A stretch of DNA of 12,150 bases from positions 1 to 12,150 of the forward strand of contig NZ_DATGNU010000104.1 in assembly GCF_035306585.1 (NCBI RefSeq). The letters run 5' to 3'. A program made the translations under genes and the position numbers. Below, one piece after another: positions 1 through 6,313 of this stretch. How positions within the stretch are numbered: position 1 is the first letter of the stretch; each line of letters starts with the position of its first letter. Origin of the DNA: Galbibacter sp035306585. GTDB taxonomy: Bacteria; Bacteroidota; Bacteroidia; Flavobacteriales; Flavobacteriaceae. The notes beneath the pieces were generated by a model, which saw nothing but the letters and a program-made list of their open reading frames with translations, was not told where the DNA came from and searched no databases.

Positions 1-75
1 ATAGGTGTTGATTATCTGTAGTTTAAGTCTTTAATTATATTTTTCTTATAAAAGGTTATAAGACTATGATTCTCT

Positions 76-164
76 TGTATGTATAGGATTTATGGTCATT
101 CAGCCTCGCAGAGCAAGTCGAGCAATAGGGGTGTAGCCCCTATTCGACTTGCTCTATACATACA
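76..164. repeat. Nested inverted repeat, candidate oriT or regulatory hairpin
   Basis: The inner hairpin spans 110-155. Eleven base pairs (110-120 with 145-155) are followed by a 3-nt bulge at 121-123, eight more pairs (124-131 with 137-144) and a 5-nt loop at 132-136. An outer pair of 10-bp arms, TGTATGTATA at 76-85 and TATACATACA at 155-164, encloses it. It lies directly after the stop of the ATPase gene. There is no T-tract on either side, so it is unlikely to be a simple intrinsic terminator. A long bulged inverted repeat between replication-type and (expected) mobilization genes fits a transfer origin, but attenuator or protein-binding roles are also possible. Confidence 0.5.
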
Positions 165-167
165 CTC

Positions 168-944
168 TTAAAACCTTCTTGAATTCCCATTAAGTTCAAG
201 AAAATTGAACATTTGATATAACCTGTCATTAACCTGCTCTGAATAGTTATCCTGAAGCTCCCTAATAGATAAATTTGTAGTCACGAATGTCTTTGTTCCT
301 TTGGCTTTAAATTCGTTATATCTAATCTGCAAGAGCCTATCGAAAAGGTTTTCTTTTATCCCCCAGGATTGAACTAATTTTTCCGTTCCCAGATCATCAA
401 AATGCACTGGTCCGCGGCTATATTTTTCAATCACGGATTCTCCTCCTACTAATTTGTTTTGCTTGCTTTCTTTATTGAATTGACTAACGATATCATGAAC
501 AGAAATATTTGTGAAATACAAATGTTTAATGTTGTATTTCAAACTTACCCTTTGGACTATGTCAAACATGGAACTTTTACCCGTTCCGCAATTCCCATAA
601 ACCAAAAGCCCTTTTCTTAACTCCCCGTTTGTCATTTTTTCAAATGACAAATCACTTGAAAAATACCTGCATATTAAATCAAGGAAGAGTTTATTGTTTT
701 CGTCTACGACAAAGCGTCTTTTTTCACGGGCATAGTATCTCTTGCCTTCTTTCCAAAAAAGTTGCTTAAATTGATCCGTGGTAATCTCAGTGGCAGGGCT
801 TCTTCCCTTTTGTTCATGAATCCTGTCAAAGTATTCTATAATTGCTGCGTTTTCTTTTTTTTCCTCAGCAACTCTTTTTTTTCTTTCTTCTTCGCTATCT
901 AGCCCTATTTGTTTTTTTTCGCGCTGCCCTAAAGTATTTTTCAT
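168..944 (-). CDS. DnaC/IstB-like AAA+ ATPase (helicase loader-like)
   Basis: A 258-aa P-loop ATPase of the DnaC/DnaI/IstB type. Visible motifs are Walker A GNCGTGKSS (117-125), Walker B VHFDDLG (180-186), a sensor-1-like FVTTN (220-224) and a likely arginine finger in VNDRLY (238-243). The N-terminal 40 residues are highly charged and probably helical, and could contact a partner. In the family such proteins load replicative helicase or assist a transposase. No transposase is present here, and the gene directly follows an initiator-like HTH gene with an ATGA overlap (start at 944, upstream stop at 941), so a role in element replication, analogous to phage O/P or DnaD/DnaI pairs, is the better inference. 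The start is fixed by that coupling. The length is normal for the family and all key residues are present. Confidence 0.8.
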   Translation of the reverse strand: MKNTLGQREKKQIGLDSEEERKKRVAEEKKENAAIIEYFDRIHEQKGRSPATEITTDQFKQLFWKEGKRYYAREKRRFVVDENNKLFLDLICRYFSSDLSFEKMTNGELRKGLLVYGNCGTGKSSMFDIVQRVSLKYNIKHLYFTNISVHDIVSQFNKESKQNKLVGGESVIEKYSRGPVHFDDLGTEKLVQSWGIKENLFDRLLQIRYNEFKAKGTKTFVTTNLSIRELQDNYSEQVNDRLYQMFNFLELNGNSRRF

Positions 945-1381
945 GGCTTTCTCGGATTTGCGTTAACTTTTTTGTCCTTTTCTTTTTTTAATTTTTTCTT
1001 TTTATAATTATTAGATTTTAATATTAAACTATTTGTATTATTATCAGTCAAAATTTTTTGTATAGGCCTATTCAAATTTATTTGTATAGGCTTGTCAAAA
1101 ACTGTGATATACCTATTCAAAATTTCTTTACTACCCTTATCTCTATAAATATGTCTCTTTATATAACCATATTCCTCCAATTGCATTAGCCAATTATTTA
1201 TGGTCTGTTTTGATACTTGATATAGATTCTGGAAATATTTATTACTAGAATAGCAGAAACCATTTTTATTCGTTAATGCAGTTATTTCTGCAAATAATAT
1301 TTTAGCTGCTGGAGAAAGTCTCTTGTCATATCTTACAGGTGCTGTTAATACAGCATAATATGCCGGCTCTAATTTTTCCAT
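941..1381 (-). CDS. Winged-HTH replication-initiator-like protein
   Basis: A 146-aa protein with an N-terminal winged helix-turn-helix of the HTH_36/replisome-organizer type (about residues 18-95). It has the pattern LSPAAKILFAEI, then SSNKYFQNLYQVSKQTINNW as the recognition helix region, then LEEYGYIKR as the wing. The tail is short, low in complexity and very Lys/Asn-rich (from about residue 110). The family includes phage and element replication proteins that bind an origin and hand over to a DnaC-like loader, which matches the ATPase gene just downstream. Its start overlaps the upstream excisionase-like stop by one base (TAATG at 1379-1383), so the two are translationally coupled. The 3' half of the gene holds iteron-like repeats. 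It could instead be a plain transcription factor. Function as an initiator is inferred. Confidence 0.65.
   Translation of the reverse strand: MEKLEPAYYAVLTAPVRYDKRLSPAAKILFAEITALTNKNGFCYSSNKYFQNLYQVSKQTINNWLMQLEEYGYIKRHIYRDKGSKEILNRYITVFDKPIQINLNRPIQKILTDNNTNSLILKSNNYKKKKLKKEKDKKVNANPRKP
1057..1121. repeat. Iteron-like repeats, candidate replication origin
   Basis: Inside the initiator-like gene, TTTGTATAGGC occurs at 1057-1067 and 1081-1091 (24-bp period), and CCTATTCAAA occurs at 1067-1076 and 1112-1121. ATAGGCCTAT at 1062-1071 is a perfect 10-bp palindrome joining the two repeat types. The adjacent stretch 951-1060 is nearly pure A+T. Repeats beside an AT-rich tract inside an initiator gene are typical of lambda O-type and many plasmid or phage origins. 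The repeats also encode a repeated Pro-Ile-Gln peptide, so coding constraint alone is a possible explanation. Confidence 0.35.
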
Positions 1382-1683
1382 TACTTTCTACTTGGTTTTA
1401 CAAGTCCAGGGTTCTTTCTTGCAATCTTTAATAATTCCGTTTTAGAATAAAAGATGGATCTTCCTATTTGGAAATAAGGAACAATCCCTTTTTTCTTCCA
1501 ACTGATAAGACTTGTTACTGAAATGCCAAGGAATTTGGCTGCTTCTTTTTGGGTAAGTCGATCCTCTTCCGGATCAATTGGTGAGTCTGAAATAGTTTCT
1601 GTCTTTCTGATTTCATCAAGAATCATCTTGACAGCTCTTTTTAAATCTTCTTTGTTGTGTGTGTAAAATAGTACGTTGCTCAT
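1381..1683 (-). CDS. Excisionase-like HTH_17 DNA-binding protein
   Basis: A 100-aa protein with a MerR-like helix-turn-helix at residues 42-88: LTQKEAAKFLGIS, then SLISWKKKGIVPYFQIGR, then the wing-end SIFYSKTELLKIA. This is the HTH_17/excisionase-family signature seen in small proteins of Bacteroidota mobile elements, where they act as directionality factors or regulators of excision and replication genes. The N-terminal 40 residues are an acidic/charged helix and linker. It is first of a three-gene coupled set, and its stop shares one base with the next start. The preceding 96-bp gap contains an operator-like palindrome. Whether it controls excision, replication or both cannot be told from the sequence. 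Confidence 0.75.
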   Translation of the reverse strand: MSNVLFYTHNKEDLKRAVKMILDEIRKTETISDSPIDPEEDRLTQKEAAKFLGISVTSLISWKKKGIVPYFQIGRSIFYSKTELLKIARKNPGLVKPSRK

Positions 1684-1747
1684 GTTGGATGAGTTTTAAT
1701 TTTAAACATCGTTTTCATGAGCTAAACTAAATTTAACCACGGACTCA

Positions 1748-1776
1748 GGGAAGTTCCCATTATATTTTGGGAAGTT
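1748..1776. promoter_or_regulatory. Operator-like palindrome plus half-site
   Basis: GGGAAGTTCCC at 1748-1758 is a palindrome around one central base. A further GGGAAGTT at 1769-1776 repeats the first half exactly 21 bp away, two helical turns. The segment 1755-1774 can also fold as TTCCCA/TGGGAA. It lies upstream of the excisionase-like gene. On the minus strand a TAAATTTA box, one mismatch from the Bacteroidota -7 consensus TAnnTTTG, follows at about 1727-1734. This suits a repressor site for the xis-like operon. Binding is not shown by the sequence alone. Confidence 0.4.
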
Positions 1777-1779
1777 ATT

Positions 1780-2433
1780 TTATTGAAAAAGCTTAAACTC
1801 CGCCATTGTAGAAGAAGAGAAAAACTGTTGCTTAAAGTATTCTAGGTTCTTACCTAACTGCTTGCGAAGTCCATCTTCCGACAATCCAATATTAGGAATG
1901 TTTAAATGTTTCAACTCGGCAACCATAACAGATTCTAAAAACTTCTTTTTAGGTTGGCTCTGTTGGGAAGTTATCTTTTTATTATTGAGCATATAAAACA
2001 TAAATCCCGATAAAAGTTTTACTTTTTTCTTATTTAAATAAGTTAAAGATGTACCATAATTTGGAATAGTGCCATATTTACTATCCCATTCAAAGACATT
2101 ATTAATGAACACATTTATTTGCTGCTCTTGACCTTTATTCTTAGGCTCCAACAACCTAACTAGGACCTTTTTCAAATCATTTGGATTCTTATTTAAACTT
2201 ATTTTCCTATCATTATTAGATTTACCCCCTTCAATATTCGAAATATTAATATGTTTCAAATAGCTTTGGATACTAAAAGCAATAAAAGCCGCAAAAAAGA
2301 AAAGAATCCCACTAAACATCGCAAATTGAAATGATACACCATCATTATCTACAACAATCCATAAAGTACCTAACAAAAAAATCGCTGCTAAACTTAAAAT
2401 TCCAAAATTTTTATCAATCCGATCATTGTTCAT
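1780..2433 (-). CDS. Unknown two-helix membrane protein, overlaps integrase
   Basis: I do not recognise the family with confidence. The frame is open from an ATG at 2484, but those first 17 codons lie inside the integrase gene. The ATG at 2433, giving 217 aa and an 11-base overlap with the integrase stop at 2423, is the more natural start. Two hydrophobic helices are clear (about residues 10-28 and 34-56), followed by a soluble, Lys/Asn-rich domain of about 160 residues ending in helices (KKKFLESVMVAELKHLNI, then GLSEDGLRKQLGK). The overlap implies co-expression with the integrase. Its place between int and xis suggests a link to element control or host interaction. A distant RteC-like tail is conceivable but weakly supported. 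Confidence 0.6.
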   Translation of the reverse strand: MNNDRIDKNFGILSLAAIFLLGTLWIVVDNDGVSFQFAMFSGILFFFAAFIAFSIQSYLKHINISNIEGGKSNNDRKISLNKNPNDLKKVLVRLLEPKNKGQEQQINVFINNVFEWDSKYGTIPNYGTSLTYLNKKKVKLLSGFMFYMLNNKKITSQQSQPKKKFLESVMVAELKHLNIPNIGLSEDGLRKQLGKNLEYFKQQFFSSSTMAEFKLFQ

Positions 2434-3670
2434 CCGTCTGAATTTTATTCCAGGTACTGTCCATTTCCTGTTGTTTAAAGTCATTTGCTATTTTAACGTA
2501 ACGATTAAAAGAACTTCCTTTATGGCCGGTAATATTTCTTACTACCATTTCATTCATTCCCATGATTAAACTGTTGGTTGCAAATGTCTTTCTTGCAGTA
2601 TGGCTTGTAATCAGCTCATGCTTATCGTAGGTTTTATCTATACGTTTTTGACCTATATATCGAGTAATAGTAACCTGCTTATTGATTTTAACCTTCTTAC
2701 AGCATTCCTTTATGTATTTATTAAACTTCTGTCCAGAAATTACTGGTAAAGGCTCATATATCGTATCCTTATATTTCCTAAGAATAGCCTTCGAGTAATC
2801 ATTCAAAGGAATAATATGATCTTTGACTTTAGTTTTTTGAATGTTAAGTTTGATATAATCATCAAAGATGTTAGACGGCCTTAATTGCTTTATATCTGAA
2901 AACCGGAGCCCAGTAAAGCACGCAAAACAATAGGTATCCCTGACATGTTCATGTTTTTTGGTTTCAAATTTATGATTGTATAACGCTAACAATTCATCCA
3001 TTGTTAGGTAAATCACTTCCGTCTCATCCTCTTTTGCTCTAAACTTCTTGTATTGTAAATTATTGTGGTATTCCCTCTCATAAGCCCACGTCATAAAAGT
3101 CTTCAAGGTTTTAATCAAAAAAGCTAAGTAGCTGTTTTTATTCTTTTTTTCTAGAAAAGTATAGTCTTGCAATCTTTCAAAAAACTCCCGAGTTATGGTT
3201 TCAAAATATAGTTTATATCCTGTTTCTTCTTCGAAATCTTTAAGGAAATTTTTAGTGGTTATATATGATTTTATAGTTCTTTCTACCTTAGTAGTTTTGT
3301 TAGTTTCAATAAATTCTTCAAAAGAACTCCAGAACTCCTTTCCTAGATTTATATTTACTCCATCCTTAAGCTTGGCGGTAATAAAATCTTTTGTAGGAAC
3401 GATATCATTAAGTAGAATATGCCTTTGTAATTTCCGAAGCTTTTCAGCAAACTCATCAATTTTTAAATTGTATTCTACTGCATAATTGTAAGGCTCTGAT
3501 TTTTTGGAAGGCTTAATCCTTTCCGTTTTTTCATCCCAGTGTTTCTTATCACACTTTACTCCCGGAATAGCTCTAAATATTTTAAACCCATTTGCAGATA
3601 TCAAAGTTCTTACAGGCGCATATCCTTCTTTATCAAACTTATCTGTTCTTAAATGAAATGAAACTTTCAT
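2423..3670 (-). CDS. Tyrosine recombinase/integrase, intact
   Basis: A 415-aa Bacteroidota site-specific integrase. It has an N-terminal Arm DNA-binding domain (about 1-100, with KVSFHLRTDKFDKEGYAPV and a conserved WDEKTERIK), a SAM-like core-binding domain (about 110-205), and a C-terminal catalytic domain. The catalytic set can be read: Arg256 in TGLRFSD, a beta-hairpin Lys at 279 or 281 in QKTKVKDHIIPL, His357 and Arg360 in SHTARKTFAT, His383 in TGHKG and nucleophile Tyr391 in NRYVKIA. It should therefore be active in integrating and excising the element. The gene points into the element, with repeat structures immediately upstream (3697-3845), the usual arrangement of int next to att. The ATG at 3670 is supported because the Arm domain starts directly there. 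Confidence 0.95.
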   Translation of the reverse strand: MKVSFHLRTDKFDKEGYAPVRTLISANGFKIFRAIPGVKCDKKHWDEKTERIKPSKKSEPYNYAVEYNLKIDEFAEKLRKLQRHILLNDIVPTKDFITAKLKDGVNINLGKEFWSSFEEFIETNKTTKVERTIKSYITTKNFLKDFEEETGYKLYFETITREFFERLQDYTFLEKKNKNSYLAFLIKTLKTFMTWAYEREYHNNLQYKKFRAKEDETEVIYLTMDELLALYNHKFETKKHEHVRDTYCFACFTGLRFSDIKQLRPSNIFDDYIKLNIQKTKVKDHIIPLNDYSKAILRKYKDTIYEPLPVISGQKFNKYIKECCKKVKINKQVTITRYIGQKRIDKTYDKHELITSHTARKTFATNSLIMGMNEMVVRNITGHKGSSFNRYVKIANDFKQQEMDSTWNKIQTDEQ

Positions 3671-3696
3671 ATAAATTAAATTTGATTTAAATATAC

Positions 3697-3720
3697 AAAA
3701 GGGGATACGAAAAGGGATAC
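3697..3720. repeat. Tandem direct repeat upstream of integrase
   Basis: AAAAGGGGATAC at 3697-3708 is followed after one base by AAAAGGGATAC at 3710-3720. It is a near-perfect tandem repeat with a 13-bp offset, 27 to 50 bp ahead of the integrase start. The position suits integrase arm-type binding sites or autoregulation, because any integrase promoter must lie here. A weak -7-like TATATTTA on the minus strand overlaps its left edge. Confidence 0.4.
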
Positions 3721-3792
3721 TTTTTTTAATAAAAAACTGTAAAAGTTAATTTAAAATAATTACAATTATTACAGTATTGGTAGTATATATGT

Positions 3793-3819
3793 GTTTAGAG
3801 GAGTTTAGAAGGGTTTAAA
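3793..3819. repeat. Three 10-bp-phased repeats near the att core
   Basis: GTTTAGA begins at 3793 and 3803 and GTTTAAA at 3813, so three copies of GTTTARA lie on the same helix face at exact 10-bp spacing. They end 8 bp before the candidate recombinase core. Phased short direct repeats beside an att core are typical of excisionase or integrase accessory sites. Confidence 0.35.
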
Positions 3820-3826
3820 TTTAATG

Positions 3827-3845
3827 GTACTCCCACCTCGAGTAC
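3827..3845. other. Candidate attachment (att) core
   Basis: GTACTC (3827-3832) and GAGTAC (3840-3845) form a perfect inverted repeat around a 7-bp spacer, CCACCTC. This is the layout of a tyrosine-recombinase core, two inverted half-sites around a 6 to 8 bp crossover. It lies 157 bp outside the integrase start and is followed by a terminator. The second att copy would be beyond the left edge, so the call cannot be confirmed here. Confidence 0.4.
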
Positions 3846-3867
3846 TTTTAACATATTAAATGATATT

Positions 3868-3904
3868 AAAACCCTGTAAAACATCAGATTTTACAGGTTT
3901 TTTT
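3868..3904 (+). terminator. Intrinsic terminator, T-tail on plus strand
   Basis: CCTGTAAAA (3873-3881) pairs with TTTTACAGG (3889-3897) around a 7-nt loop, followed by seven T. Allowing one bulged C at 3874 or nearby, the pairing extends outward through AAAACC/GGTTTT, so it can also act on the minus strand. No plus-strand gene precedes it in the window. If the element inserted downstream of a host gene, this may be that gene's original terminator, now separated by the element. Confidence 0.75.
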
Positions 3905-3930
3905 AATTCCTTATATTCCTTTAAATTCAA

Positions 3931-4473
3931 TTGAAATCAACTAAAATGTGTATGATTCGGGAGCACCTTAGGTGTCACTACAGGTGCGCCCGAATAGATG
4001 TTAAATACATTAATAGCTTTATTTATTATTTAAAAACCACCGTTGATCTTTCTCATAATTCAACCATGAAGTATTTATCTTATTTAAAAAAGGTGATTCG
4101 TATTAGTCACGCAAATGGTTGGATAGAGAGAGATCCATTTTACAATTTTAAATTATGCACCCATGAAATTGAAAAAGAGTTTTTGACCAAAGAAGAACTT
4201 CAAAAACTTTCCGAAAAAGAGTTTTCCATTCAAAGACTTGAACAAGTCAGGGACATTATTTTATTTACTTGCTATACTGGTCTTGCGTATATAGATGTAA
4301 GTAAACTCAGCGATGATAACATAGTGCTCGGGATTGATGGCAAAAAATGGATTAAAATAAAAAGAACTAAAACCCGGACTGTTTGCAATATCCCTATATT
4401 ACCACAAGCTCTGGAAATCATTAACAAATACCTAAATCCCGAAGGAAACCAATATAAAGGCTATAAAAATTAA
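3931..4473 (+). pseudogene. Tyrosine recombinase remnant, truncated at both ends
   Basis: The frame is open for 180 codons from a TTG, but homology-like sequence starts only at about 3996 (IDVKYINSFIYYL). What remains is the second half of the SAM-like core-binding domain (HNSTMKYLSYLKKVI) and the first part of the catalytic domain (FLTKEELQKL, then RDIILFTCYTGLAYIDVSKL, then WIKIKRTKT, then IPILPQALEII). The Arm domain and the C-terminal HxxR, H and Tyr motifs are missing, so it cannot recombine DNA. Ala replaces the first catalytic Arg in TGLAYID, a variant I know from a Bacteroidota integrase subgroup, so that change is probably ancestral. It differs clearly from the intact integrase on the left, so it is a relic of another element. 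The first 22 codons are formed by a palindrome and unrelated DNA. Confidence 0.85.
3955..3995. repeat. 41-bp imperfect palindrome at recombinase breakpoint
   Basis: ATTCGGGAGCACCT (3955-3968) pairs with AGGTGCGCCCGAAT (3982-3995), 13 of 14 positions complementary. The 13-nt centre itself contains TAGGTGTCACTA, a second small hairpin with one extra base. There is no T-run, so it is not an intrinsic terminator. It ends exactly where recognisable recombinase coding begins. Its form suggests a REP-like or small mobile palindrome, or a recombination end. Confidence 0.6.
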
Positions 4474-4956
4474 TAAAAATTTAGATGACGGAGTGAATTT
4501 GACGCAGTAACGAAATCCTCTTATTTTACTGTACAATAATAAATTCATAGAAATTATCTTTTAGAATATTTTATAGTAGTTCTAGGGAAGGAAAAGAAGT
4601 TAGATAGAAGTAAAAGGTATGAATATCCGGGAGTATCACCTAAAGATAAGGAAAATTATTGTTACTCTCGAAACAGATAGTTCCTTTTTCCTATAATCAT
4701 TCTATGGTCACTACCTAAAGATCATAGAGGTTCATAATTCTACTCATAAAAATGCACGTTTGTTAACCTCATCCTATAGATCCAACAAGATTTTGGATTT
4801 AATACCCTTTTTACAATTACATAATATGGGTTGCTATTAATATTGTTTATTTTGCAAAACCCTGAGCTTTTTAGTTTTTTTTGAATGGTAAATCAAAAAT
4901 AAAATTCAGGGCAGCAGAAATTACAAGATCTGTATGAAAAGTAAAAACCAAAAATT
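4474..4956. other. Gene-free AT-rich interval with possible phoX promoter
   Basis: No convincing gene is seen here. The interval has short direct copies of ACCTAAAGAT at 4638-4647 and 4713-4722, and a weak inverted repeat TCTATGGTC/GATCATAGA (4701-4709, 4720-4728). Near the right end TTTG (4851-4854) is followed after 17 bp by TA and a T-run ending in G (4872-4883). This loosely resembles the Bacteroidota TTTG/TAnnTTTG promoter, though the spacing is a little short. It could drive the PhoX-like gene at 4957. Confidence 0.35.
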
Positions 4957-6294
4957 ATGAAACGAAGAACCTTTGTAACACAAACTGCCCTAGTTTCCTT
5001 AGGGTTTTTAGCACTATCAAGGTGCACCCTAAAATCATCAAAGACATCAAATGCTACAACAAAACTACCACTGAAAACTGACCCAAAAGGATATTTAGAT
5101 CTCCCAGAAGGGTTTTCATATAAGATTATCTCCAAGAAAGGAGATCCAATGAATGATGGTCTCAGGGTTCCAGGGCGACCTGATGGAATGGGTGCCTTTA
5201 AAGGTCCTGACCAAAAGGTCATACTAATAAGAAACCACGAAATCAATCTTTCTCCATTATCGGAAAGTCCCTTTGGTGATGAAAACCAATGGCTGGATAA
5301 GGTAGATATTAACAAGTTATTTGATGCTGGAAAATCCATTAAACCTGGACTAGGAGGAACCACAACACTTGTATATGATGAATCCACTGAAGAGGTAGAA
5401 AAACAATTTCTTAGTTTGGCAGGGACCTACCGCAATTGTGCAGGAGGGGTGACCCCATGGAATTCGTGGCTAACTTGTGAGGAAGACGTTAGTAATGCTG
5501 ATGGTGAATTTCTAGAGCAAGATCATGGGTTTGTTTTTGATGTACCCGCAAATGCCGACGGACTAGTAGATGCCAAGCCTATTCGAGGAATGGGAAGATT
5601 TAACCACGAGGCTGTAGCAGTCGATCCTAACAATGGATACATTTATCAAACAGAGGATAGGCATGATAGTCTACTTTATAGATTTATACCCAATAATCGA
5701 GACGATTTACATGCTGGCGGCCGGCTACAAGTATTAGCGATTGTCGATCAAAAAACTTTAGACACCAGAAACTGGGAAGAAAAAACAGTCGTCCTAAATA
5801 AAGAATTACCCATTGAATGGATCGACATCGATGATGTAACCCCAGAGGAAGACGACCTCCGTTACAGAGGAATGAAATTAGGCGCTGCCTGTTTCGCCAG
5901 AGGTGAAGGGATGTGGTATAGTGATCATGAGGTATACTTCGCTTGTACCAATGGAGGCCCTCAGAGATTCGGACAAGTGTTTAAAATTAACCTCAAAGAA
6001 AACACCCTGGAACTCTTTGCTGAATCTGAAGATAAAACAGTTCTTCATATGTGTGATAATCTTACTATAACACCGTGGGGATCAGTTATGGCTTGTGAGG
6101 ATAATGGAGAAACCAATCGTCTGCATATTATAGATCAAGATGGGAATATTCAGCTTTTCGGTGTAAATAAAAGCAGTAAATCAGAGCTAGCAGGTGCTGT
6201 GTTTTCACCATCTGGTAAAACCCTCTTTGTAAACATTCAAGAAAACGGAGAAACCGTAGCTATAACAGGGCCGTGGGATAAACTTCACAGCTAA
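4957..6294 (+). CDS. PhoX-family (DUF839) secreted phosphatase-like protein
   Basis: A 445-aa protein beginning with a twin-arginine signal (MKRRTFVTQ, then a hydrophobic stretch to about residue 20), so probably exported folded by Tat. A Cys at 23 follows but lacks a good lipobox. Family motifs are RNHE (92-95), GGTTTLVYD (133-141), NCAGGVTPWNSWLTCEED (160-177), GRFNHEAVAVDP (213-224), YQTEDR (230-235), GACFARGEGMWY (309-321), MCDNLTITPWG (365-375) and LAGAVFSPSGKTLFVNIQ (411-428). PhoX enzymes are calcium/iron-dependent beta-propeller phosphomonoesterases, and the Cys of NCAGG and the acidic motif residues match their metal-binding positions. It is shorter than proteobacterial PhoX, as is common in Bacteroidota. 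Substrate and true alkaline phosphatase activity are inferred. It converges with a secreted hydrolase gene only 19 bp away. There is no Shine-Dalgarno sequence, only an A-rich leader. Confidence 0.88.
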   Translation: MKRRTFVTQTALVSLGFLALSRCTLKSSKTSNATTKLPLKTDPKGYLDLPEGFSYKIISKKGDPMNDGLRVPGRPDGMGAFKGPDQKVILIRNHEINLSPLSESPFGDENQWLDKVDINKLFDAGKSIKPGLGGTTTLVYDESTEEVEKQFLSLAGTYRNCAGGVTPWNSWLTCEEDVSNADGEFLEQDHGFVFDVPANADGLVDAKPIRGMGRFNHEAVAVDPNNGYIYQTEDRHDSLLYRFIPNNRDDLHAGGRLQVLAIVDQKTLDTRNWEEKTVVLNKELPIEWIDIDDVTPEEDDLRYRGMKLGAACFARGEGMWYSDHEVYFACTNGGPQRFGQVFKINLKENTLELFAESEDKTVLHMCDNLTITPWGSVMACEDNGETNRLHIIDQDGNIQLFGVNKSSKSELAGAVFSPSGKTLFVNIQENGETVAITGPWDKLHS

Positions 6295-6313
6295 AGTGAA
6301 CACCACTAAAGCG

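Larger units (their letters stand above)
1..3845. mobile_element. Integrative, probably mobilizable element (one end only)
   Basis: This is a block of five minus-strand genes (integrase, membrane protein, excisionase-like, initiator-like, helicase-loader-like ATPase) flanked on the integrase side by repeat structures that look like a recombinase attachment region. The gene set is that of Bacteroidota integrative and mobilizable elements, where int, xis, rep-like and ATPase genes are commonly followed by mobilization genes. No relaxase or transfer gene is in the window, so mobilizability is inferred from the nested hairpin near position 130 and from the family resemblance. The right boundary is placed at the 6-7-6 inverted repeat ending at 3845. 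This is an inference, because the partner attachment site lies outside the window. The block is visibly richer in A+T than the nusA-infB region. Confidence 0.7.

Noticed and set aside
110..155. Hairpin as an intrinsic terminator of the ATPase operon
   Set aside because: The stem is strong but neither side has a T-tract, and an outer inverted repeat encloses it. A terminator role is not the best explanation.
168..944. IstB of an IS21-type insertion sequence
   Set aside because: The ATPase family is related, but there is no istA transposase beside it and the neighbours are initiator-like and excisionase-like genes.
3195..3485. Plus-strand 96-codon frame inside the integrase
   Set aside because: It is a shadow of the integrase core-binding domain in the opposite strand, with no supporting motif.
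3780..3850. tRNA or tmRNA 3' end as the integration target
   Set aside because: I looked for a T-arm (GGTTCGAAT-like) and acceptor stem on both strands and found neither. Only the short inverted repeat is convincing.
4474..4956. Small open frames, for example about 25 codons from the ATG near 4619
   Set aside because: Too short, with no family resemblance, no ribosome-binding signal and no conserved context.
4893..5387. Minus-strand 164-codon open frame opposite the PhoX-like gene
   Set aside because: It is antisense to a gene with clear family motifs, and its composition and residue pattern do not resemble a protein family.
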